DNA of 64,000 nucleotides from Tetradesmus obliquus. Lineage: Eukaryota > Chlorophyta > Chlorophyceae > Sphaeropleales > Scenedesmaceae. The notes beneath the pieces are model-generated. The model saw nothing but the letters and a program-made list of their open reading frames with translations. It made no database searches and was not told where the DNA came from. Positions 10,741-23,475 of the stretch are shown here, in pieces; the stretch's first letter is position 1, and the number at the start of each line of letters is the position of its first letter. Made by a program: the position numbers and the translations under genes. The DNA lies in the NCBI GenBank assembly GCA_030272155.1, contig CP126200.1, positions 4,154,001 through 4,218,000 on the forward strand. The letters are read 5' to 3'.

Positions 10741-13700
10741 GGAGGAGTGAGGAGGCGGGCGGCTGCAGCAGCTGCAGGACGGCATAAGACGTCGTGCCTG
10801 GTGCTTGAAGCGACACATTGTTAGAGGTCGGTGCGCACGTGTGGCGCGGAATGCAAGCGCTGTGCGCAGCCTAGGTGCTGTGGTGTAGCAGCAGCAGCAG
10901 CTGTGGTGTCATCGTGACTGTGGCGCATCGGGCTGTGCAAGCAGGGATGTTGGCATGGCTGCATCGTGTGATGATGCTGCGCCAGTGCTGCAGCAGAGCT
11001 ATGCGCAATGTGCAGCTGTAGCTCTGGGCTTGCAGCTCTGGCGTGACCCGTGCCGCCTGTGCAACAGGCAGCAGCGATTGGCGTAGTTTGCGCGTGCGCT
11101 CTTGTGCGGAGTGATTGCTGGGTGCCGCTGCGCCCCTGAGAGTTTTGGGTGCTGTGAATGCTCAGCAACCGTCATTAATGCCGCATCTACTCTGCCTCCT
11201 GTAGCAGCAAAGTTGGCTGCAGCCGCTGGCGTGGCGAGCTGTCGCCGGTTTTGCTGCTTGCCATGTCATTCCTCAAACGGTAGCAGCTGCAGCTTGGGGG
11301 ACTCTTTGTATTGACGAGCCGTTTGGGGATCTGGGTGCATGTTTTGTGACGCCAGGCGGGCACAGAGAGATAGAGAGAGATACTTTGATGTGGTGATGAC
11401 GAGGTGACAGCATGGGTTAGTTGTGTGGCTGCTGGTTGTCCTGCGGGAGCGTATGACGTGGCAGAGTGTGCACGCATGCGCAAGTGGCGCTGTGTCTGGG
11501 TACATGTGCTGACATGAGGCGTTGGCTGCTGTGTGACCACGTGTATCAACCCAGCGGTGCTCTCTAGCCAGCCACATTGGGCTATAGGCCTCTACAGCTT
11601 GTGCTGCTTTTGGTTGTGCTGTGCTGGTGGTTTGCGATGCGGGCTCCGCGGTTTGAGCAAAGTGCCTGCTTGCTGGCTTGTCCAGGAGCTGTACCACCGT
11701 CTAGTGTTGTACCATGTGCCAGGACTGGCACAGGGGCAGTGCAGTCTGCTTGCTTGCCTGCTTGCTGCGTAGCTGTGCACGTGGATGGCTGGCAACAGCA
11801 GCAGCAGCAGCAAGCTGGGCGAGCGTTGCGGCTGCCTGCCTGCCGCCATTGACTGCTGTTTGATGCCGTGACTTCACCCGACCCTGCTTCGTGTGCACGG
11901 CATGTTGTGTTGTGTGAGCACAGGCTGCTGTGCAACTGCTGGGCTTTTTCTTCTGGCGCACCGAGCTGCGCTGCTGCCCGTGTACAACTCCTGTGTGGTT
12001 CAGTTTCGGCTGCTGTTTGGTTGATGGTTTGGTGTGCCTGGCCTGCTAGCTTGTCTGCTCTGAGCTGGCTATGCGTGTACTTGGCTGCTGCGTGCTTCAG
12101 GGCAATTGCATGTTGGCCTGTATGCGGCTTGTGGCTTATTGCTGTATGGAATGCACGACGGTCCCTGGCGTTAGCTGTATGTTTGCTGCTACCTGACTTC
12201 CTGGTTGGCGTGCGGGACTCTTGCTGTAGGTGCGTTCTTTGCTTGTTTGCTGGTGCTGCATGTGTCGGGGGCTTGTCACATGGACGATGCCATGGTATGG
12301 AGCGAGTCTTTGGGGGATGGGGGGGCTGTATGTGTGCGAGTTGCTGTGTGCAGATTAATGGCAGAGAGTTGCGGGCACCCAAGCGGCCGGCGGGCGATTT
12401 GCAACACAATCGCCGCGCCCTGCAGTTTGTCCTTCTAGGAGAGTGCCTCAATTCTGGCAAGATCTGTGCTCCAACAACGCGCCTGCCGCGTTTGTCAGGA
12501 GGAGAGGCTTTTGGGGGGGGGCGATGGTTGAGACGGTGCTGGTCCTTGCTTCGTGCTTCGGTGGCGCGGCCACCTGTTGCGAGTCATGCAATGGTGATGC
12601 GTTTGCTGGGGTGCTTCTTCGAGCGTGGAGGCTGGGGTATTGATGCACATCAACAGGCTGCATGTGCTGTGCGGCTGGCCACTGTCCCTGTCTGGCAAAT
12701 CTGGCATAGTTTCCAGGGCTCTGGATTGCGCAGGTGGTCTTTCGGCGGGTGGTGTCGGTTGGGGCGGTGTCACATGACAGGGTCCTGCGTGTGTGTGTCT
12801 TCTTGCACCTGATCGAGCGTCGCCGTGCTGCCTGCCTGATGTTAACATGCATGGCAGCACACCACATTGGCATGCGGCGGCGCTCGCTGGTGCACACACT
12901 GCATTCTTTTTGCTCGCGTGCTCTGTTTTGTACATAACTCCTCCCTGCGGCGCAGGCGGCAGCCCACCGATGGGCCGCCGGTGCGTTGCTGGTGGGAATG
13001 GGCGGGTGGTGCGGCTTAGATGATGTGGTGGCTACGTGGCCCGGGGTGGCGACAGCTTGAGGCACAGGGCGCGCTGTGTGTGGCTTGCTCTGTGCCGGTG
13101 TGTTCCAGTCGCCTCGTAGCATGGAACGGCTGGTTGGTGTGGGTGGTAGAGGTTGCTGGCTGCTGCCAGTTCACCGCGTTGTTGCTCCGCCTGGATCACT
13201 TGTTGGCAGGATATGTGCGCACTTGGGTGCACCTGCTGCTGAACTGCGAGTAGGCATATGCAGAACTCTGGAACACGTGCACTTGTGCATTTCTGGAGGG
13301 CTGCTGCATGCATGGTTGCAAACAGGGCGCTGGACAGCTCAGGACTGTTGCTGCAGCCGCACCACACGGCCGTGGTGTAATCAAGGGTCGGCTCTTTCGC
13401 GGCACATGCCTGATTACGGCTATGTGCTGTGTGCTAAGGCTGTAGGAGGCTGTGGCTGCAGCAGACGTTGCTGGGTTGTCCGCGCACTTTGGAGCTTTTA
13501 CGTGTTAGCTAGCAACATTTCATGGTCGCGTGTTTGGCGCCGGGCAGAGACGGGCTGCTTCACTTGACTAGCTACCAGCTTGTTGCTTGCTTGCTTGCCA
13601 ACTAAGGCGGCGGCCGGCGAGGCCTGAAAGGCAGGGCTACTCTGCCGCCGTTCAGGTGACGCCCCGGTGGTGTGGCACTTGTACAGCCGTCAGCCAGCTC

Positions 13701-15547
13701 CTCGCTTGCTGTGGTACTTGATGGTTGCAGTGTGCTTGCGCGTCAGCCTTGTGTGCTAGGCTGGTGCTGGAGCAGCACTGCTCGCATTGCTGTGTGCGTT
13801 CCGCGCTCGGCCGCGAGTGAGGTATCACATGGTGCGCGGACGGCCGTGCCGTAGCGCCGATGCATCTGTCGTTGCTTTGTAGGTCCTGCGGCGATCCTGC
13901 ACGTGGCGCATGTGCAGTGAAGCTGCGCCCAGCTCTCTCTCACTTTGTCATTGCTTACAGGCTGAGGGCAGGTGTCGCGTGACCCGCTGATGCACCTGTT
14001 ATTGGAACCCAAGCTGTGTTGCATGGCGCTGCGGCGCGCCTGTGGCAAGTTGTTGCGCACGTTGTCGATCTGTCGGATGCGAGCAACACGCTCGCGCGCG
14101 CGCGACGTGAGCACTTGCCTTGGCGTGGTATGCTGCGGTGCTGTGCAAGAGTGCTTCGGGTTCAAGCAGCATTCAGCGCCTGTCCTCAACCTTGGAATTG
14201 TGGTGGTGTGGTGAGAATCAAAAGCAGCGAGGGCTGTTCAAGGTGCGCCTTACAGAGCTTGAATGACCTCGTTGGCGGCGGTCAGTCGGGCGGTGCCAGT
14301 TGCGCCTGGCGTCTATCTTTCTTCTGCTGTGAATTGCAACAAAAGGACCACAAAGTGACGCTGATTGTTCGTTTGCCGAGCCGCCGAGCGGTTTGGTTTG
14401 GGGGTGGATGTGCGAGGGTGCTTGGGGTCTCCACCTGTTTTGTTTTCCCTGATCTGGCGGCTTGTTGTGCAGAGTGTGCATCTTCGCGCGAGTCTGCATC
14501 CGTTCCTTCTGGGAGCCCTGCAACACTCCATCTTGCATCCATGCCTATTTTTTGCATCTCAGTGGGTTAAAGTTACACTGGTGTGCTGTGTGCTGGAGCC
14601 GCAGCGGTGGCTGTGCAGTTGATGGCGTGGATTTTGAGCCATCCGGGAATGCTGCGCGACACCTTATTGCTGATTGCTGCACTCAGGAAGCATGCCATGC
14701 ATGACGAGTCGGTCAGAATCAGAGGCAGACGCAAACGCAATAGCAACCCTACACAATTGTTTGTTTGTATGTTTCCACTTGCTGTTCCCGTGCGCGGCAA
14801 TGTGTTGGCTCTGTTGATCCCGCGCGTGCCCAGGCGTGAGAAGATGCAGCAATGCAGTGCTGCGATTGCTTCTACGACTGTTCATCTACGCTGATATGCT
14901 CATCAGGACTGTGGGCGGTGATGAAGGGTGTTGCGTTGCCCGGATAGCTTCATCACTCGGGAGTGGCGCTGGTAGCACTGCCACCTCATGCATGTCTGGT
15001 TTTGCGTGGTGTTTGCGGGGTGTTGTTCGCTTCGCATCCCTAAGCACTGCTCACTGCACATCACACATGGGCGTCATTGCGAACACTCAGGTTTTGTCGG
15101 CTGGCGTGTATTGTGGAGACAGCTGGTCAGCAGAAATGTCGTGACGCAGGCGCACAAGCTGCGCTTGCGGTGCATGCTTGCGTGCTGCCGGAAAGGATTT
15201 TGGAACCAACTTGGCTCGTTGCTGTGGCTGCAAGGTTTGAGGCTTGGAGGAGGGAGTTTTGTGACGGCTCCAAAAGTGGACTGTATTGCTGTGTTGTTTG
15301 GTGCTCCAGGCGTGCTTGCGGAGCGGAAAGTGGCAGTGGTGTGTCATGCTGTTGTTGTATGGGTATGGGAGCGCCTGGCAAGGGATGCCAAGATTGACAT
15401 CAAAGTTGCTGTGTGGTCGATGGTTTGGGATGCATATTATGAATTGGTTTGAGATGCATATTGTGTCTGGCTGGACGGGGAGTGTGTGTGCAGTGTGGTT
15501 GGAGCTTCTTGGGTAACGAGCATCAGTACTTCAAACGGCAAGCCGCT
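10741..15547 (+). other. T/G-rich 4.8-kb 3' flank, no protein gene seen
   Basis: The + strand is visibly enriched in T and G throughout, without a recognised domain. Open frames in it, such as + 11868-12812 (314 codons) and - 11582-12460 (292 codons), translate to Cys/Trp- or His/Thr-rich text typical of skewed non-coding DNA. The skew has the same sense as that after the GYF gene, so the simplest reading is a very long 3' UTR or read-through zone of the SPOC gene. A long non-coding RNA is the alternative. Confidence 0.45.
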
Positions 15548-15591
15548 TTGACCGGCCAGGCGGCCTGGCCGTCATGACAGATCCAGGTCAA
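15548..15591. terminator. nested palindromes at the strand-skew switch
   Basis: The sequence holds GGCCAGGC-G-GCCTGGCC (15554-15570, perfect arms with a one-base centre), then GTCATGAC (15571-15578, a perfect 8-base palindrome), all inside outer arms TTGACC (15548-15553) and GGTCAA (15586-15591). It lies where T/G-rich sequence gives way to A/C-rich sequence between two convergent genes. A role in ending transcription or as a boundary is inference. Confidence 0.4.
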
Positions 15592-18500
15592 GAGTGCTCC
15601 AAGCAGGGTGGGTCCAATTCAGAAGGGTCGAGTGTGACAGCTCAGCGACACGCCGCGTGGGCCACGTGTTTTGACTTGCGGTAACAGCCTGTGGGGCCTA
15701 ATGTATACAACTGAGAGAGGGTACTTACACATGGGTCCAGGCATCGCCTGAAAGTGTCCGCATCGCCACGGCCGTTGCCATGTACAATTATAACCCAGAT
15801 CAGTGTGCGAGCCACACCAGAACGAGACATGGTCAGGGACCAGAATCAACACAGTTGATGGGAGTGTACAGCAGTAAGGGTACTGCCTGAGAAGGACCTG
15901 CAAACACCGCCAGATGTCTCCCACTAAACCATGCGTAGCAGGCATGCGCTGCGCGGTTATTCGCAACAAGCCACATCTCCAGTGCCCCGCGCAGCAAAAC
16001 CACACCAGCGAGGTGTGCTGTAATCAGAGGCACACGTAGCTGTGCTGTGTTGCATCTGTATCGCACGAGACACACAGAACACAACATCGGACCGGTTGCA
16101 GCTGGCGGCCTCTATCAGCGCAGTGCTCATGTAAGAAAACACTCTGCGGTGCTGGGGTACCTGGCTGCTGACGCGCATAGCAGTCTCCAAAGCCCAAGGC
16201 AGACAACAGCAGCAGGGCATGTGTAGCTGTTTCAGCACAGCATGTCATAGCACAGCACGTACACGGCACACCACAGGTCGTGCCAAATGTCGTGTTGCAG
16301 GCACATGCGCCTCTGAACAGGTCGTGCGAAATGCCACGCTGTCGCGCTACTACTGTGCCATCTGCCACAGCGAATATACACAAATACAGACACAATGCCA
16401 GGGCGGTATGCAGGACTCGAGACTCGCAGGGCATGCGGCAAACAGCAGGTTGTGTCCATGCCAATAATGTTCAACAGGCAGATCCTCAGCCTGTGCCGCG
16501 GTGGGCAGGGCTAGCAATTCAGGTGCTGTGGTGTACACAAGGCATGTGGCACATGGTATGGGTGAGACGTGTGGCTGTTTTCCGTGCAGTATCTCGCCCC
16601 AAATTCAAGTTCTTCCAGCAGACAACAATGCAAGTGACCTGATTCTCAGACTCAGACCTGCACAGCTGTGCAGCATATGCAGTGCGCGCTGGGTGCTGTG
16701 CTGCAGACAAGGGCAGCACCCTACGCCAGGACATCCGAGCTTCCAACAACTGCAGCAGCTGGCACATTGGCAAGCGCAATGATCTCACGGCGTTCAAATC
16801 CTCGAAAACTGTGCACCCGCGTCTGCTGCTGCTGCTGCTGGCGTGCCCATGAGGGAGCCAGAGCACACAAACGGCGAGCAAACACATGCAGAAAAGTCTA
16901 CACGCAATGCAGCAGCACCAAACTGAGGCTGGCGGCTGCCAGGCTGTGTCGCCCTTGGGGCCTGCAATGATCACAAACGCGAATCACAGACAAAGCGTAC
17001 CATCAGCCTGAGAGCACACGCAGCCGTGCCTCAACTTTTACCAGGACAGTACTGCTCACAGGTAACCAGGTGTGTGCGCACCTCAGTACTAGTTTTGCTG
17101 CTGCTGCGTGCACATGGCCTCCTGGAGTTGTAACAGAAATGACAGTCATTCCACGTCAATGTAACATACGCAAAGCAAGGCGCCATTGCACACTGGGTTT
17201 GGCAGTCCATGCTGTAAATAGAAAGCTACGAATGATCGCATCACAGGGTCTGGCAGCAGGTTTGGGAGACCCACGGATGCAATGCAAGCTCAGCACCCAA
17301 AAGTTACTGAGTGCATACATGCACAAGAAGATAACTCTATGCAACGATGCACACCGCCAGACTTCGATTCTGTGTGCTGTGATGACACCCACGCAGCACC
17401 ATAGTACATCTGTTGAATGTGCTGCAACGGCAGCCGACCAGCAACCACACGGTCGGTGTGTTCTGACTCAAAGCCAACAGCTGGCGCCTGCCACGGCCTT
17501 CGCAAGTATTTAAAAAACAAGCTAGGAAATGCATGCAAGAGCTGGCCATGCCTCAAAAAGTCTAGTGCCCGGTTTCCGCCACAACTCAAAAGCCACCGCC
17601 GGAGGGCGCAACTGGCAAACATTGCCAGCCTTCAAAAACGCAAGTGATCACAAAGGGGGGTTTGGCGCACAACCGCTAGCCAGTGCTGTGCTGTGCGCAG
17701 CGCAGCACCAGCAGATCGCAAACTCGACAAACGCGCCACAACAGGGGCGAACAGGTGCTACGACTGCTGTTCAAGACAAAGGCGGGGCACTGCCCCGCAC
17801 AACCTCAAAGCTGCAAAAAAGGGCCCACAGTTGGGCGCAGTGGGAAGCTCAGCAGACAGAAAGAAGGAACAGGGTGGCAACCACCATCAGGCAGTGAGGG
17901 CCGGCACATGCAACCACGCAAACACAAACACCATGTTGCAGTGCCAGCAAGCTCAGCAGAGTGAGGCGACCCACCCAGGACACAGTCTGGGATAGGTCAG
18001 GCAGCACAGGCATGTACCACACATTGGTGAAGTGAGCAGGCCGAGCCCCTCAGGCTGCAATAACAAGTATTCTTGATGCAGCAAGCTGGGAGCGCATAGT
18101 TGAGTCAACACCACTGGCACCGTGAAGCGTTTTGTTCAGTGGAACAACAGCGACGCAAAGCTTCCACGAACAACAACAGCCACGGCGGCCATAACAAACA
18201 AGCAGGGCAGGGGCCGCACCGTGGCCTGCCGTACACTGCAGCGCCATGCTAATGCGTTGGCCTGGCCTGCTGGCTATTCAGGCCGGTGCAACACAAAATA
18301 AAACACCTCACAATCAGGCCAGCTGCGCTGCTGATAGCAACACGCGACTGCAGCCAAGGAAATGTTCGCCATGTTTGGCCTATCTCAAAACCCAAAACAC
18401 CAGACCTCCACACCCTCAACCACCATCCAACGCCAGACACAAGCAGTCGCAGCGGCCAGCAGTTTGTTGCGGCAAGCGTGTTCAAGCCATATGTTTGAGC

Positions 18501-21500
18501 CACCAATGCACTGCCATGACTGCAGCGGCAGGTAGCAGCCTCAGGTTTTGGGGTCAGTTCAAAGCCCTACCACACAAGAGCCATCACCAAAACAGCCGCA
18601 GAAGTGTTCTAGTGGCCGTGGCAATGCACCGTACAACTGGATCTATCCTGACAAGTGGATCCACTAAGCACATTGACACTACGCCAATGAAGAGGCATCA
18701 GTGAACGACCTAAGCCCACAGGGAAACTCACTTTGGTGAGCATCCTGACACCTGCAGCGGTCTGGTGCAGGCATCGCCACATGGGTGCACCAAGCAAAAA
18801 AGCTGCAGGGGTCAACAAACAGGGCAGCTGCAACTCCACAAAGTCACGGCCAAAACCGCAGGAATCCTCATAACCCTGCACGTGAACACAGCATAGGCAC
18901 GTGGCACAGCAGGTACGCGCAAAACCTCGTCCTGAACCGCCGCAGCAAGTGAAACCCAGCACATGTATGGAACCAGATGCGAGACAGTATGCATGCAGCC
19001 GCCGCAAACCAGACAGTGACTCCGAGCCAGCACTGCCAGCAGCAGTGCTAGTGCCTAGGCAGGTTCAGTCCTGTATATGGTATTGTATTGTACTGTATAG
19101 AGCCACCCCAAGCATACAATGCTTAGCTGGCGTCCCTGCGGCAAGCATATTGTGACATGAGTGCTGCTGCAAGGCTGCAAAGCCATCATACCGAAAGCCC
19201 CATGCAGCATGCATGCTGGTAGAGCTGCATAAATGATTGCCCTGCACCCTTCAAGAATGCAGCCAGCAGTGCATAAATTGGAGCGCACTGATCACAGAGC
19301 CTGTGGCCGCCACGCCTGATTGCTTAGCGGCAGCAGTCATTCAGAACCAGGATACACTGCCGAGAAGAGACACAGCAGGTGATGCACTGGACTGACAGCA
19401 GCAGCCGTATGGCTGCTCAGCGTGACCGGCAGAATTGCCTGCACGCAGAACTGCGGCAGTCACATCGCAGCAACTGCGGGACACGCAAGTGGCTGGCAGC
19501 ATGCAAATGCATGAGCCACTGCAGCAGCCGCTGTTCTGCGCAGCTTCAAACGAGCATGCTGGCTGCGGCCTGATGCATTCTAGGCATAAGGTGCAGCAGC
19601 CATGAGACATACCATAGCATCCCCGTCCTTCAAGTCATAAGCAGCGCAAAACAAATGCACAGACGCATGGCGCTGCATGAGCACAGAACACCCAGCATGC
19701 ATATGCATGTCGTATCTACACCTGTGCATGTACACAGCAACTCTATGTAACAAAGAAAGCTCCTTCATGATGATCACGTTTGGCCTAGGAGTTTGTGACG
19801 GCAGGGGCGGAGCTGTGCATACAAGCTCCGCCGCTGAAATCAAACGCAGAAATGAAGCACAGCGGGTGGCAACCTTTGCACCACACAAATGATGCTCGGC
19901 TGGCCTGCGCCGCCCGGTCAGGGCCGGCTTCAAAACCCATGACATGGCAGACACATCAATATGACACTGTTATGTGACAAGCCCCGCTTCGCGCGGCAAC
20001 ACAACGTGCATGCACGCCAAGTCAGACAGCAGCATCACGCGAGGCATCATGTTGACCCAGGCTGCAGCAGCCTGGAGTGCACATGCACACACTGCCACCA
20101 GCGTGCATGCTGCTGGATAGCTGGCAGGCCGTGAGGTGCTGCGATCAAGGCATGTGCACAAACACATGTCTGACAGAGGCGCGAGCATAGTCTTATGTAA
20201 ATGAAACAAATGCCGGACTGGCAGCCCTTGGGCGCTGCATTCATGCAAGATATAACGTTAACTCGAGCATTAGGATGCTCAGAATCAAGCTATGCATCGG
20301 GCTTTCAGGGCCCCCTCATAACCAGCAGCCAGGCGTGCCGCCACAGGCGCAGATAAAGCAACCGTCGTGTGCAGCAAACGCGCCAGCAACTGCAGCCTCT
20401 ACTCAACTATGGCAAGTGACTCGATGCATAGCCAGCAAGCGTTGAATCCCAAAATTTGATCATCCAAAAAACCCTGGCTGGCAGTCTACACCGAAGCGTC
20501 CGCAATGCGTACCGCAACAATGCAGACATATATGTACCAAGTGACGGTGCCACAACCACCAACCACACAGGCATCAAGGCTGAATGTCTGGCACCGCTTC
20601 TGTGAGACCTCCATAAAACAAACACAGCCCTGCATTGCAGCTGCTGTACATATATACACATACATGTTTACACATGCCTATTGAATAAGACCCCATGCAA
20701 CCCCCGCAGACGCTGCCACCACCCAGCCGCGCAGCACGTTCTCCTTGTGCCGGATCGCCTTCCGCCACCAGGTGCCGGCAACAACGCTGCTGTCGCAGCG
20801 GAACCCCCTGCGTGTTCGATGCATCCAGGCATAACCCCACCACCTCCACCACCATAAACACCACTCATAATGCATGAAGTGCGGCGGGGTGTGCAGAGCT
20901 GCTACGAGCAGCATCACACAATCCAAACACACGTGCCGGCACTGAGTGTCCTAAATCGCTGCCGCCCACCCTGCCGGCCCTTGCAAGCCCTAGCAGACTC
21001 GCCCCAAGCAAAAAGCTGCCCCACTCAACAAAACCCATACGCTAACACCAGCTGCGCATGTGTTGGCGCGCACAAGTGCATCCAGAGGCACCCCGCCACC
21101 AAACCGCATCGCAGCGCTGACAGCAAACACACCACTTGGTGCTGCAACAGCAGTTCCAAGGGGGCATGGCAATGCGGCGCGGCCTGCGCCACGCGTCGTG
21201 ATGGTGTGTGTGGTGTGTGATGCCATCCGCGCGGGGACGCGTGTCACACAATGATATTGCTGTTGAGCAATCAATCAGCAAGTGGTGATGTGAAGGCTCG
21301 CATGAGCCACACAAAATAACTCCAGATAACTCCCATCCTAGATGCAAAGACAGTGACCATGCACACCCAAGCTGATGACAGCAATGCAGCCATGCAAAGT
21401 GGCTGCACAGCCAGCGGACAATGCTCGAAAGCATGCCGTACCCCACACCTCATGTTCCGCGCTAAGCTTGGGCACTTGCGCACAGTATCTGCACAGATAC

Positions 21501-21713
21501 TGTGCGCAACATGCCACCATCGCATATATACATCTATCAAGCATGCGCAAGTATGCAGCGAGTGCCTGTGATGCTGTACAATCAAGAAGTCCAGCCACAT
21601 ACCCAACATGTTTGCTGCAACTGCATTACGCACCCACACGCCCAACAACACCCAGACGGACCGCAGCAACTGCCTCCTACCCACATACTGTGCGCCACGC
21701 ACGTATGGTGCAA
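15592..21713 (-). other. A/C-rich 6.1-kb 3' flank of the SBP gene
   Basis: The + strand is A/C-rich, the mirror image of the preceding flank, as expected for minus-strand transcription leftwards from the SBP gene. TTACA at 15725-15729 (TGTAA on the minus strand) is a candidate poly(A) signal close to the skew switch. No conserved protein, tRNA or transposon was recognised. Confidence 0.45.
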
Positions 21714-21797
21714 CTACACGAAGAAGCACACCCCGTTGGAAAACACACCGCACGACCCGATTGGCATCTGCTGCTGCTGCTGCTGCCAGCAGGGCGC

Positions 21798-21828
<31 letters not shown>

Positions 21829-22159
21829 GGCTGGCAGCCCCAGCTGAACTCAGCAGCTTCAAAGCTTGCTGCACAAGTGACACGAGCAGGCGCGCCGCAG
21901 GTGGCAGCAGCAGCAGCAGGGAAGGCCGCAGCGCTGTCATTCTGCAGCACCTGTAGCTGCAGGATCTTGTGCTCCATTGCCTGGTACTCATGGTGCAGAG
22001 CATCTAGCTTTGCCAGCAGCACCTCGAGGTGCTCACCAGCCCTGACAGGCTTGTCACTAAGAGTGTTAGTAACACTGTTAGTAACAGGTCTGATCAGCGG
22101 CGCTGACGCAGCGAGGTGAGGCACAGGCATGGGCGCGGCCGGCATGTGCGGAAACACCA

Positions 22160-22206
<47 letters not shown>

Positions 22207-23408
22207 AGGTTTGCCATCATGAATGGGCTGCTGTGGCATGGTGCAGGCAGCAGCGGCACATGCATGCCTGCATTGGCCTGAGGAGCACTGGCGGAGGAGA
22301 AGAATGCTGCCAGGTCAACTGCTGCAGCTGGTGGTGCCATGCACAGAGGCATACTGCTGGCGATGCTGGACAGAGCAGCACTCATGCCCATGCTGCAGAA
22401 GCTTGCAGGTGCTGCTGCTGCTGCAGCAGCAGCAGCAGCAGCAGGCGGCAGAGAGGTCATCAGCTGCCGCTGCAGCAGCTGCCGCTGCAGCAGCTGCCGC
22501 GCCTGGCGGTGCTGCTGCAGCTGACCCTCGAGCTGCTGCTGCCGCAGCGCCAGCTGCTGCTGCTCCTCCAGCTGCTGCAGCGCCAGCATCTGGCAGTGTG
22601 TTGCAGCCTGCGCAGCAAGTGCGGTAGCATGCGGTGGCAGGTGCAGCGCCACTCCTGCTGCTGCTGGTGGTGGTGCTGCAAGCACCGCAGGCCCTGCTGC
22701 TGCTGAGGTGGCTGACCCCCAGCCAGCCACTGAAGCCTCTGCTGCATTCAGCAGCTCGTGTTCCAGCAGTGAAGCCAGGTCATCAGATGCGGCCTGTGCA
22801 TCTAATGCCTCAAGCTCATCTGCCACTAGCTGCATGCTGTCTGCATAGCTGCCATTGGCGAGCTCCTGGTGCAGAAGGGCCTCAAAGAACCCTGTCTGCA
22901 TCACCGGACCTGACATCACCTCCTCTACTGGCACAACTTGCCTCGCGGCGCAGCTCAGCCCATCTGCTGCTGCTGCTGCTGCCATGGGGCCGCTGAGGCT
23001 CTGCGCAGCGCAGAGCTGGGACTCAGGGCCAGCTGCGTCAGTTGACTGCAGCCTCGCTACTGCTGTTGACTGCGGGGCGCTGCTGCCGCTGTTGCTGCTG
23101 CCACATGAGAGGCTAGCTGGCGACTGGCAGCACACCATTGGCTGCTGGCCTGCCACTGGGGCAGCAGCAGCAGCAGCAGCAGCAGCTGCTGTGGCCTCCA
23201 GAGAGGTCTGCTGCTGCAGGGGAGCCTCTGCCGACCAATGAGTGCTCTGCTGCTGCTGCTGCTGCTGGCTGTCTGAGCCCTCGTCTTTGCCCTCAATGAT
23301 GTATGGCAGGTGCTGCTGCTGCTGCTTGCGCTGCTGGTGCCCGCTGCCGTTGCTGCTGTGGCTGCGGCGCCTGGCCAGGGCGGTGCGGCAGCTGCGCTTG
23401 TTGCCACT

Positions 23409-23475
<67 letters not shown>

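Noticed and set aside
11582-12812. Long open frames on both strands (314 codons +, 292 codons -)
   Set aside because: Composition is set by strong T/G skew; the products are Cys/Trp-rich or His/Thr-rich with no domain, and both strands are open over the same bases.
22116-22706. Plus-strand frame opposite the SBP gene
   Set aside because: It is poly-Leu, Cys and Ser text from CTG repeats, antisense to a conserved transcription factor.
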